In this document: positions 1-7,835 of the stretch, one piece after another
Position numbering within the stretch: the stretch's first letter is position 1
How the letters are laid out: every line of letters begins with the position of its first letter
Assembly: GCF_031753505.1 (NCBI RefSeq)
Contig: NW_027099794.1
Span: 123,001 to 187,000, forward strand
Length of the DNA stretch: 64,000 nucleotides
DNA from: Anomalospiza imberbis
Lineage: Eukaryota > Chordata > Aves > Passeriformes > Viduidae
Direction: 5' to 3'
Translations under genes and position numbers: made by a program
The notes under the pieces: model-generated
What the model was told of the DNA's origin: nothing
Databases searched by the model: none
What the model saw: the letters and a program-made list of their open reading frames with translations, nothing else

Positions 1-1675
1 TATTTAGTGATGTTTTAAGTTTTGAAAATATGATGGGCTTATTTTTTATTTCTGCGTAATTGATTGATTTCTAAAAACATTTTGTAATGTTTTTGTAAAT
101 TGATTTCTTGTGATTTCGTCGATTTGTATACTTTAAAACATGTTTTCTATTTATGATTGTGTGTTAAGAATAAAAAATTAACAGTTGTTTTATTTGGCAA
201 AGTAGTATGTTTAAAGATATTTATATTTGGCAGCAATTTATTTAAAGGTACAGATGTGTTATTGTTTCATTTGGTTAGTTAATAAGTAAGTTTGTTTACT
301 GTGGTTCAAGTGTGAGTTGTAGTTCTTTTAGGTGTTAAAAGAGATGTAGAAACAATAGAATTAGGTTATTAAAAGGTCATACTGTTTTGATAATGAGAAG
401 TCAATTTGTGTTGGAGTCATTGGGTATTTTTGGTTGGTGGTTGGGTGGTTTTTTTTTTCCCTTTGTTTTTGTTTTGTTTTATTTTGTTTTTCAGGTTTCT
501 GGAGAACAAGGTGATAAATAAAATGATTTCCTTACTCCATACTCTATGGCTAATAAATTTAGGAGTCAAGAGAGAAAACAAGAATCAATCCCAGACAGTG
601 CTGTTGAGATGGATATATTATCTATCTACCTGTATATAGATATTTGTAGATATATATTTTTTTTTTTTAATTTTTTTTTTCTGTGTAGTGATAATAATGG
701 GATTTTTTTAGGATACCTTGCTTTAATGTTTTATATTTTTAATAAAGTGTGATTTAAAGTTATTAGTTACATTATAATAGTTTATTACATTTATTGGGTA
801 AAGTAACAGTTCCTTGTATTTTATTGGTATCAAGTAATTAATGTTAGTCATTAATTGGTAAGAGTTTATAGTGAATTATTAAGGTAGGAATATTGTTTAT
901 TCAGGTATGTATTTTTTAATTGTAGGTATTTCCATGTGTTTATATTGGTTTTTATGTTAATGAGTTTGGCTTTTTTTGTTATGAATATCTTAGTATTTTA
1001 TTAGGGTTTTTTTTTTATTCGTTTACATGTTTGGTATGTGGATTATTTGTTAAGTATGTTTTTTTATATATATATATAAATATATGTTTTGGAATTTAAG
1101 TTATAAATATACTTGTTCAGGATTTTTGTAGAGTTCCATGTAAAAAATGAAGTAGGTAGGGGAGATGGAAAGTAATAATTATAGTTATTAATAAAATGAG
1201 TCTTTTAGTTTTTAATAATGATTTAAGTTATTTAGTGATGTTTTAAGTTTTGAAAATATGATGGGCTTATTTTTTATTTCTGCGTAATTGATTGATTTCT
1301 AAAAACATTTTGTAATGTTTTTGTAAATTGATTTCTTGTGATTTCGTCGATTTGTATACTTTAAAACATGTTTTCTATTTATGATTGTGTGTTAAGAATA
1401 AAAAATTAACAGTTGTTTTATTTGGCAAAGTAGTATGTTTAAAGATATTTATATTTGGCAGCAATTTATTTAAAGGTACAGATGTGTTATTGTTTCATTT
1501 GGTTAGTTAATAAGTAAGTTTGTTTACTGTGGTTCAAGTGTGAGTTGTAGTTCTTTTAGGTGTTAAAAGAGATGTAGAAACAATAGAATTAGGTTATTAA
1601 AAGGTCATACTGTTTTGATAATGAGAAGTCAATTTGTGTTGGAGTCATTGGGTATTTTTGGTTGGTGGTTGGGTG
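1..1675. repeat. Direct repeat with 1,228-bp period
   Basis: Bases 1-447 recur almost exactly at 1229-1675, an offset of 1,228 bp. Identity stops in a T-run on both sides (after 447 and after 1675). The intervening 448-1228 has no second copy here. Either this is the right end of a longer 1.2-kb tandem array leaving the window, or a single tandem duplication with a truncated second unit. No exon-like structure is visible. Confidence 0.9.
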
Positions 1676-2330
1676 TTTTTTTTTTTTTTTGTTTTTTTTT
1701 TTTTTAAATGTATTCCTGTTATGTTTGGTCTTGGTAGGGTTAATTGTTTTAAATGGTAGGTTTGATGTTTTGAGGTAACTTCTTTGTGGTTTTGTGTGGT
1801 TTTGGGGTTGTTTTGTAACTAAATATTAGACAGGTATTTATTTGTAATGATCTCGGTAATTTTACTTTTGGTGGTTGAACTGTCATTTGGGGTATGAGTG
1901 TCTAAATGCTCTTTGAAGAGTCGACGTCACGTGTAAGTTTTTTGGTTTGCGATTTAGTGTTTGTAAAGGATGAGGTTAGTTGTGAAGAGCTGTACTACCA
2001 AGGTGTGTAGAAAATAGGTTTTTAGGATTGGTGGCTGATAAGCAGCGTATTTGGAGGTGTGGTTCTGGTTGGTGTTACTTGTAGGTTTTGTTTTGGTTGT
2101 GGAACTATTTCTTTTGGGGGTTTTGTGTGTTTTAAATAAGGTTTGACACAGTGAGTAGGACTCTGGTCCGATTTCTTTTTTGTGGAACCGTAAGTATAAG
2201 GTTTTCTTTAGGTTATGCAATTGACGGGACTACCTTCTGGACTACTTACTAAGTCTTGTACTTGACGAGGTTTTTGTAACTCTGATTTTGCAATCCAAGA
2301 CGAAAAATGAGAAGACGAAGGAGGTAGAGA
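1..2330. other. C-poor, T/G-rich strand-asymmetric DNA, no gene
   Basis: The + strand is dominated by T, A and G with very little C, for over 2 kb. Long T-runs and isolated AATAAA (e.g. 741) occur as expected in such sequence. Open frames here are short and low complexity, and I see no supported gene. The same bias returns at 5504-6078 and about 39905-40625, next to the young array. The part from about 1735 is the start of block X1. Confidence 0.75.
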
Positions 2331-2512
2331 GAAGTTGTCTCCTTATAGGACAAAAAGGGTTTAACACAGAAACCCTGCATGGTCTAATCTTGCGGTGGGG
2401 GGTTGGGGGGGGTGGGTTCCGAGCGACGGCCGGGCCGGGCCGGGCCGCCCGCGGGGCTCGGCAGCGGGCGAGCACCGAGCTGTGCGCGCGAAACGGGAGG
2501 CGGCGGCGGCGG

Positions 2513-2692
2513 GGAGCCGAAGGGAGCCGAGCTGAGCCGAAGGGAGCCGAGCCGAGAGGCTCCGAGTTCAGCCGAGCCGAGCCGAGCTGCGCCGAAGAGG
2601 CGAATCCAGCCGAGTCTAGCGGCTAAAAGCCGAGGCGAGCCGAGGAGCCGAGTTCAGCCGAAGCGAGCCGAGCTCCGCCGAGCGCGGCATCC
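2513..2692. repeat. Degenerate AGCCG/GAGCC minisatellite
   Basis: Irregular reiteration of AGCCGAG, AGCCGAAGG and TTCAGCCGA over about 180 bp inside the CpG island. The equivalent stretch in X2 (about 40730-40855) is recognisable but reads AGCTGAG or AGTCGAA, as expected from CpG decay. Confidence 0.75.
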
Positions 2693-2738
2693 CGAGCAGG
2701 CCGGGGCGGGCTCGGGCTGCAGCCCGGCGGGCGCTCTG

Positions 2739-2815
2739 TGAGGCTCCCCCTCTTGTCCCTCTCTCTGCCTCTCCTTCTTCCTTCTTTCTCCCCGTATTCC
2801 TGTTCTCTGTCCGCA
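2739..2815 (+). other. Pyrimidine tract ending in CAG (possible splice acceptor)
   Basis: About 75 bases of C/T-rich sequence end in TGTCCGCAG, directly before the best conserved part of the CpG island. By form it could be a 3' splice site of an exon starting near 2816. In X2 the tract has grown to about 430 bp and also ends in CAG at about 41338. Confidence 0.35.
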
Positions 2816-3454
2816 GACCCCCCCGGCGCGGCGCCCCTGGGCCCTGGCAGGAGTCCCCGCACGGGGCCGGAGGCTCTCGGCGGATCCCCCCGTGCCGGCC
2901 AAACGCCGCCCGGCACTGCCGGACCCGGGGCTTTCCCGGCATCGAGCCGAGAGCGGCCCCCGCTCTGTGCCGTGCCGTCCGTGCCGCGTCCCCGCCGTCT
3001 CTGCCACTCCCTCTTTCTGCCCCTCGCCTGTGACAGCGAGGCTGGGCAGGAGCTTCAACCCTTCGGGGGGCTTTCTTGTTGCGGCAGAGTCCCTTTCGGG
3101 GGGGATGGACACGTGGAGAGGGATTGAAGGAAGTGCTGGGCTGCTCTGCAGGGCAGTTGGACTCGTTCTGTGCCTTCTTTGGGGGCCGGGAAAAGGGGGC
3201 GAAGACGCGGGGCTCTGATGTCCTTTGGGGCGCCCCAAGGTCCCTCGGAGAGGGAGGCACACTGCGGTGGAGGAGCAGGTGGGTGGCGAACGAGGGGGGG
3301 TCACGCTGGGTGCCGTCCCCCAGAGGGACCCAAAGCTGCCCCAAAATGCACGGGGAGGGGTGTGTGTAGAATACTAAATCCCGTCAAGTGTTTCGTTTTT
3401 GTAGGTATTGGTAAAAATAGGAATTTGTCTCTGAATTCATTTGGAAAGAAACCC

Positions 3455-4197
3455 TCTCTCTACCCACTCATTTGTATCCAGGAATGTAAGAAACTCTGAC
3501 TGGGGATGGGTAGTAGTCTTGAAAATAATGCCATAACGTTTTGATCTCGGAATGAGCCAAGCAAGTGCCCTGAAACCATCAGAACACCTTCAGGGGCTGA
3601 AGGCAATAGAAAGTGCTCTGTGGCACCTTTTGCCTCCATTCTCTGCCAGTCCCCAAAACGTGTCGCAGTCCCGGAAGAGGTGTTTGTCATCCAGACTGCC
3701 AAATGAAGACCTGTAAAATCCTAGCTCTGCCTTTTGTTTTACGTGTTTTTACTTCATATTTATGTCATCACAGAAAGCAAGGAAAAAAGAAATGTGACTG
3801 GTTCCCACTATTGCTGTGTGCAGGCATTTTTAAAGCTGGTGTACTTTTTCCACTCCAAGCTTGACTTTTCCCCTCCTTTTTCGAGGTCTGCTGCTTTGGG
3901 TGTCCTAAGGAGGGCTGGGTTCCTCAGCAGGAGTCTTAGGAGCTGGTGCTGATTCTGCTTTTTCTGAAGGTGTATCAAAGTGTGCTACCAAAATGACTAT
4001 TTTCTCCACTGGAAAGCTTTCCCTTAATGACTATCAATGCATGTATGAGTTTTAATCGTCTAACCAATGGACTAAGAAGAGCCAACACCTGTAGTGGATT
4101 TCTCTTTGGTCTGTGTGTGTTAGAAGTGGGCTGTGTGCTGGAGAGGGAGAGGCAGAGTGGCAACAGCGCCAGGTGTGAGCTGTGAGGATGCTGAGGG
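3455..4197. other. X1-only segment, unassigned
   Basis: X1 and X2 align up to GGAAAGAAA (about 3450 / 41989) and again from AGAGCAGCCCC (about 4200 / 41994), so about 740 bp is present only in X1. No terminal inverted repeats, poly-A tail or known transposon termini were recognised. It may be an insertion in X1 or a deletion in X2. Contents are unremarkable mixed-composition DNA without a supportable gene. Confidence 0.6.
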
Positions 4198-4240
4198 CTC
4201 AGAGCAGCCCCAGGCGTGAGCTGTGAGGATGATGAGGGGG
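4169..4240 (+). repeat. Two-copy 41-bp tandem repeat
   Basis: CCAGGTGTGAGCTGTGAGGA at about 4169 recurs as CCAGGCGTGAGCTGTGAGGA 41 bp later. X2 retains one copy (about 42003), so slippage or recombination between these copies may relate to the X1/X2 length difference. Confidence 0.7.
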
Positions 4241-4549
4241 CGGCTCCTGCCGGGGGCTGTTTTAGGGGGTTTGCCTTTGCTCACTTTTGCATGGAGCTGC
4301 CGGAGAAGAGGGGTTTATGGGGGGCTCCCGGGGCTGTCCTTGGAAAGACGGTGAGAGCTTGAGACAGGGTCTGGGGGATCATCTGGCTACGCACTTGGAT
4401 GCCTGGAGCATTGCTCAAAGGAGGTGCCGAGTACCAAACCTTTGTGCCAGGAAGCGGCAGACAAACAGGTGAGCCGGTGTGCCTTTGTAGTGGGGACTTT
4501 TCTCCTTTCCCTTTCAATTTTCGTCTTGCCAATCTCTCCCCGTTGCTCT

Positions 4550-5000
4550 CCTAAGGAAAAAAAAAAAAAAAAAAAACCACCCCAAGAAACGGGGGTTATG
4601 AGGACAAAAGAAATTCGAAGTGGGGGAAGCAACTTCTATTTCATTATTGTCTGTTTGAACTGGGAGGGATTCCCGTTCACTTGTGGTTTTAAGGGTATTG
4701 ATTGAAGGAAAACCTGCCTTTTCCAGGGTGTTGGGGTATCCCAGGGGTGATAGGGATGTTATGTTTTAAAGGGAAGGGGGAAAATACTGTTGTTGTATGA
4801 TGGCTTTTGCCTTGAGGATAGCCCCCCCCTCCCCCATTTTCATCACCCTTAGGTTTAAATGGAGGGGGCTGCCCTGTTGTCCCTCCTTGTAAAGGGTTTG
4901 GATTGAGGTAAAAATACCCCTTTTACCATCATTTGAGGAAAGCTCCTTCTTTTCTGCTCTTCTAGGGGATGAAATGGAAGGGGAGAACACATTTATTTGC
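4550..5000. repeat. Degenerate short-motif array (GGGGAAA...CCCC type)
   Basis: Loose, diverged recurrences of a motif of roughly 60-80 bp of the form TTGATTGA(A/G)GG-AAA-CCcTTTTCC-TCATC or TTAAGG. The same series is seen in X2 (about 42360-42725) and, more extended, at 56440-57000. A run of 20 A lies near its left edge. No coding role is suggested. Confidence 0.5.
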
Positions 5001-5099
5001 CCTCGATGAAGTGAGGCGAGCACCTGAGTGTGGCGTCGGTTTCGGGGGTTGAACTGAAGGAAGCTGCAGCTCTCGCAGCGTTTGAAGGGTTGAAATCGG

Positions 5100-5503
5100 G
5101 GTGTGCCGCTGCGTTGGAGGGCGCTTCTTCTGCCCCTGGGCCGGCACCAAAGGTTCTGTCGCGGGCGCTGCTGGCATGGCCCGGGGAGCTGCTGAGGGGG
5201 AAGGGGAGTTTGGCGCGGCCGGGCTGCCGCGGGACCGCCAGAGCCGCGCCGCTGCGAGGCGTGCGGAGCCGAGGGGAGCTTTGCCGGGCCGGCGGGCGGG
5301 AGAGGCGGCGCGGCGCTGCGCCGGTGCCGGCCGGTGCCGGCCGCCCCGTCCGCTCCGGGCGCGGGGCTCGGGCGCCGCCGGGGCGCCCCGGGCCCGGTGC
5401 CGGCCCCGCCGGGCAGAGGGGGCAGCGGGCGGGGGTCTCCCGGCGCGGCGCCGCCCCTACCGGCCGGAGGAACCGCTTTCGTGCCGGGAGTGCGGCTTTT
5501 AAT
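5100..5503 (+). promoter_or_regulatory. Second CpG island, candidate promoter upstream of the 1.62-kb array
   Basis: Extremely CpG- and GC-rich DNA (for example GGTGCCGGCC repeated around 5320-5340) that stops sharply at about 5503, where C-poor DNA begins. It lies 580 bp before the first array unit and has no counterpart in X2, where satellite begins instead. Position and composition fit a promoter for + strand transcription into the array. No TATA or start site can be assigned, so this is an inference from context. Confidence 0.4.
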
Positions 5504-6078
5504 TATCCGAAGTTCCTTGATGTTGTGGTTTGGAGGTGGTTTTCAGGAATAGATTGTATCGTTTCATTTGGTTCGTAGTTGATGTATGATAAGGGACATG
5601 GTGTACTTCCTGAATGTTATGGTTCTAGGTTCAGGTGCTGATAAGGTATTTTTTGGATTGAGTTTGTTGTTGGATATTTTTTTCCTGGGATTTGGTGTTT
5701 TTTTTTTTTTTTATTAGTTTTGATGTTTCTTGTTGGATTATTGAGAACTGTTTTTATACCATAAAAATATGAATAAAATATTAATATTTTAAGATGATAT
5801 GCTTTTTTAAGGTTCACCATGGTTTTTATGCGTCATAGAATGAAGTAGAGGGCCGGATGTTAATTCTGCTGAGGTGGAGTTCATAAGCGTGAGTATGTAG
5901 TGTCTGTTTTGGTGGGTTTGAGGTAGTGTCCTGCAGTTAATTAGTGAGGTTCTTATCATATAGATAGTTGCATTATTTTTACTACATTATACAGGTTGTA
6001 ATTATTTGGTTTGTCCGGTTTTGTATGTTTTCTTGTTGCAGAGAATTTGGGAGATACTATTTAAGGTTAAATTTATCC
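5504..6078 (+). other. C-poor spacer with weak splice-like sites
   Basis: T/G-rich low-C sequence between the CpG island and the array. A GTGAGT donor-like site sits at 5889 and an acceptor-like TTCTTGTTGCAG ends at 6041. The first array acceptor ends at 6097. An AATAAA occurs at about 5772. These could form a leader exon and first intron, but the sequence is simple enough that chance is likely. No supported gene. Confidence 0.3.
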
Positions 6079-6718
6079 TTGGTGTTCTTGCTTGCAGCTC
6101 AGCAAGGGGCCCCAGGTCGGTGACTCAAGGAAACTGCCAGCGGGCGAGGCGGCCTTTCTTCGCAGCCGACGTGGATTCTCACCCCGGACGTCCGAGAGAT
6201 AAGTCGGGGGCTAGGAGGCTGAGAGGGGGATGAAAGCGAGGCGCTGGGAGGGCTTTCTGAGGCAGCTTTGGAGATGGGGGTGGCCCCTTAGGCCACATAA
6301 AGGAAAAGCCTCCCAGTGCTGAAGTGCTCAGGGCAGAGCAGTGCCGGTGCACGGTGTGTCACTTGTCCGTCGTGCCTTCTGTGTCTTTTGCCTTAGTCCT
6401 TTGAGGGGCTTATCAGAAGCCCAGGTGTCCATCTTTGCCTCTCTGATCTCATCTGTGTTCCTCGGCCCAGTGCCGATTCCTTCTTTCCTTTGACTCGGGA
6501 GCCCGGGCGGGCATCGGCGCAGCATCCGGTCAGCTGTCTTTTGAGGTCTTGTTCTGAGCTGTTCTCGACAGCTGTGCACTGCAACCATCCGTCCTAGCAG
6601 ATTAGGACGGGTACCAATGCGAAGATCCGTAGAGCATTCTGACCCTAGGGTTCTCGGGCATCCGTCTCTGCGTTGCTTGGAATAGGTCATTCAGTTAGCA
6701 TCTTCTTCCTTCCTGCAG

Positions 6719-6759
6719 GGTTCCCTGAGCCTTATAGGCCCGCCATCAGTCTCACCTAG
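6719..6759 (+). other. Candidate exon 0 (41 nt)
   Basis: It follows a good acceptor and ends CACCTAG before GTACTC, a weak donor. It is 41 nt with a two-base overhang, so it joins exon 1 in the frame that contains the second ATG of exon 1, giving residues GSLSLIGPPSVSP. The equivalent in old unit O3 (62397-62437) is also 41 nt, same phase, ASLSLIGRLSVSP; of seven changed codons four are synonymous. Old units O1 and O2 have CGG instead of CAG at the acceptor. If exon 0 is used, the ATG in exon 1 need not be the start. Confidence 0.35.
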
Positions 6760-6917
6760 GTACTCTCATTCGGCAGCCTCTGGCTCCCTGAGGGCCTTCT
6801 TTTCTCGCCCAGGGCTTTCTCCCCCCATTGTGTCCCCTTGTTTGTCTTGTTCTGTGTCACGGGTGTCTGGGTGTTTGGCCTGGAGCTGCTCTGCCCTGCT
6901 GCATAGCCTGGTGTAGG

Positions 6918-6924
6918 TATATAG
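6918..6924 (+). promoter_or_regulatory. TATATAG motif upstream of exon 1
   Basis: TATATAG lies 140 bp before exon 1 in every young unit and is followed by GC-rich CGGGGCATGTCCCGGGGCC. The old units read GTGTAATCGCAC here and lack it. It could be an internal TATA box giving each unit its own start, but it is a 7-base match and unsupported otherwise. Confidence 0.2.
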
Positions 6925-7073
6925 CGGGGCATGTCCCGGGGCCTGGAAATTTGTAATGTAGGGCGTCTTTGGACTCTAGATGGGATTTGTAGATTGATGC
7001 AGGATGTCTGGAGCTGAGAAGTTCTCCTGCAGTGCCCTGATTTTTGTCCTAACATTCTTTCAGATGCAGCCAG

Positions 7074-7431
7074 ATGGAATCGGTGGCAGAGGGTCCCCCC
7101 GAGAAGGTGAGTCACCGTTTGTCTTTGCGGGGGAAGCGAAAATGGTGCCTCTGTGTTACAGCATTGTTCTGTGTCTTTATTTTTAGGAACTAAAGGCAGC
7201 TCTTAGCAGTCAAGGTAAGTGGGCAAGGTGAGCAGTGACCGGTGGCTGGCAGCAGTTGTTAGTGCTCAGGTCTCAATTTCTGGTGCAGCTCTTAGCCTCC
7301 ATTCTTGTCTGTGTGCTCTAGGCGGGCCGCTCGTGTTACGCCGAGACCCCCTCAGCAAGTGGCCCACAGACCCACTTCGTCGCTCTCGTGGGAATTCGGA
7401 GGCAGGACACGGCTCTGTGATGAAGCCTTGA
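7074..7431 (+). CDS. Putative spliced short ORF, 56 aa, repeated in 20 units
   Basis: Join 7074-7106, 7187-7214, 7322-7431. It starts at the second ATG of exon 1 (MESVAEGPPEK), continues ELKAALSSQ in exon 2 and GGPLVLRRDPLSKWP in exon 3, ending MKP-stop. The upstream ATG (7064) is rejected because its frame stops early in exon 2. With the alternative exon 2 end (7227) the frame changes and gives 65 aa ending at 7445. ATG positions in all units: 7074, 8697, 10329, 11961, 13589, 15212, 16836, 18464, 20087, 21711, 23335, 24959, 26583, 28206, 29838, 31460, 33083, 34705, 36328, 37951, and 39574 (last unit has a different exon 3). No residue change was noticed in the first 20 units. SVAE-PP matches the old-array frame. 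No domain recognised; no signal peptide or membrane segment. Confidence 0.35.
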
Positions 7432-7571
7432 TCTCGGTCATTTGAGGGTGTCACCCGGGGAGCCTTCAGGAGCGGCCGAGGACTTGCTGTGAGTCGGGGA
7501 GCTATTGAGGAGGTGCCAGGGTCCGCTCGAGTTTCAGCAATGCCACCTCACCTCGTCTCCTCTTCACCCAG

Positions 7572-7835
7572 GCAGACCCTGCCACGAGTTCGTCGGCCTC
7601 CGGGCGCGGCCGAAGCGTGGGGCCCGAGGAGCCGGGCGTTCTTAGGGGAACGGTGAGTAGCAGAATTGTTGCTTACTGGCCGCTGTGCGGCTAAGATCGT
7701 GCAGTGATGTTTGGTGTTCTTGCTTGCAGCTCAGCAAAGGGGCCCCAGGTCGGTGACTCAAGGAAACTGCCAGCGGGCGAGGCGGCCTTTCTTCGCAGCC
7801 GACGTGGATTCTCACCCCGGACGTCCGAGAGATAA
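7572..7835 (+). other. Exons 4-5 open frame, conserved with old array but frameshifted in many copies
   Basis: Exon 4 read from its first base gives ADPATSSSASGRGRSVGPEE; old unit O1 gives AYLATAVSASKRGRSVQPER in the same frame. Joined to exon 5 with phase 0, the frame runs to TAA in copies with AGCAAGGGG. The old frame at the same place shares the pattern GxxAFxxxRxGF. In 13 of 21 copies, including this one at 7730, exon 5 has AGCAAAGGGG and the frame closes at TGA soon after. Copies with the shorter form start exon 5 at 6098, 9353, 10985, 12617, 17492, 28862, 30494 and 33739. Exon 3 does not connect to this frame without a stop in young units. Confidence 0.35.

Larger units (their letters stand above)
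2400..3330. promoter_or_regulatory. CpG island in block X1
   Basis: Dense CpG and G+C content begins abruptly after the C-poor segment, with GC-box-like GGGGCGGG near 2704. The core at about 2825-3040 is far better conserved with X2 than its flanks and keeps CpG in both copies. This is what an unmethylated promoter or regulatory core would look like. Direction and start site are not determined. Long open frames on both strands here are expected in stop-poor GC-rich DNA and are not annotated as genes. Confidence 0.55.
1735..5000. repeat. Block X1 (segmental duplication, paired with X2 at 39985-42725)
   Basis: The order of landmarks is shared with X2: C-poor segment with GGTTTGACACAGT (2139 region against 40380 region), GC-rich AGCCG-rich stretch, pyrimidine tract, a CpG-rich core with CTGGCAGGAGTCCCCGCACG, the AAATCC/AATCCC-GTCAAGTGTTTC stretch, then a shared 3' part with TTTGCATGGAGCTG and a poly-A run. 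X1 keeps CpGs where X2 often has TpG or CpA. X1 alone contains about 740 bp at 3455-4197. Its last part (about 4780-4940) also matches 56670-56825. Confidence 0.85.
6719..7835 (+). other. Candidate spliced gene of the array unit (reference copy, unit 1)
   Basis: Borders read by eye: possible exon 0, 6719-6759 (acceptor CTTCCTTCCTGCAG, weak donor GTACTC); exon 1, 7064-7106 (TTCTTTCAG / GTGAGT); exon 2, 7187-7214 (TATTTTTAG / GTAAGT) or to 7227 (GTGAGC); exon 3, 7322-7488 (GTGCTCTAG / GTGAGT); exon 4, 7572-7652 (CTTCACCCAG / GTGAGT); exon 5, 7730 to at least 7835 (CTTGCTTGCAG). The old array keeps the exon 1-5 borders, with shifts of only a few bases in exon length. Introns are short (about 80-110 bp). 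No AATAAA or ATTAAA was seen in the unit. Product unknown; whether it is coding or a spliced non-coding RNA is open. Confidence 0.6.

Noticed and set aside
5030..5578. 182-codon frame through the second CpG island
   Set aside because: Gly/Ala/Arg-rich composition typical of stop-poor CpG-rich DNA; no alternative copy to test and no recognisable domain.
6328..6690. 120-codon minus-strand open frame repeated in every young unit
   Set aside because: It lies outside the exon set, and its preservation simply reflects near-identity of the units. The homologous region of the old array does not keep the full frame.
7219..7431. 70-codon + strand frame in every young unit
   Set aside because: It begins with GTG inside the exon 2 donor and reads through intron 2. 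Only its exon 3 part overlaps the spliced frame.
6719..7835. Assignment of the amplified unit to a known ampliconic gene such as avian HINTW
   Set aside because: None of the exon translations resembles a histidine-triad protein or any other family I can name, so no symbol is given.
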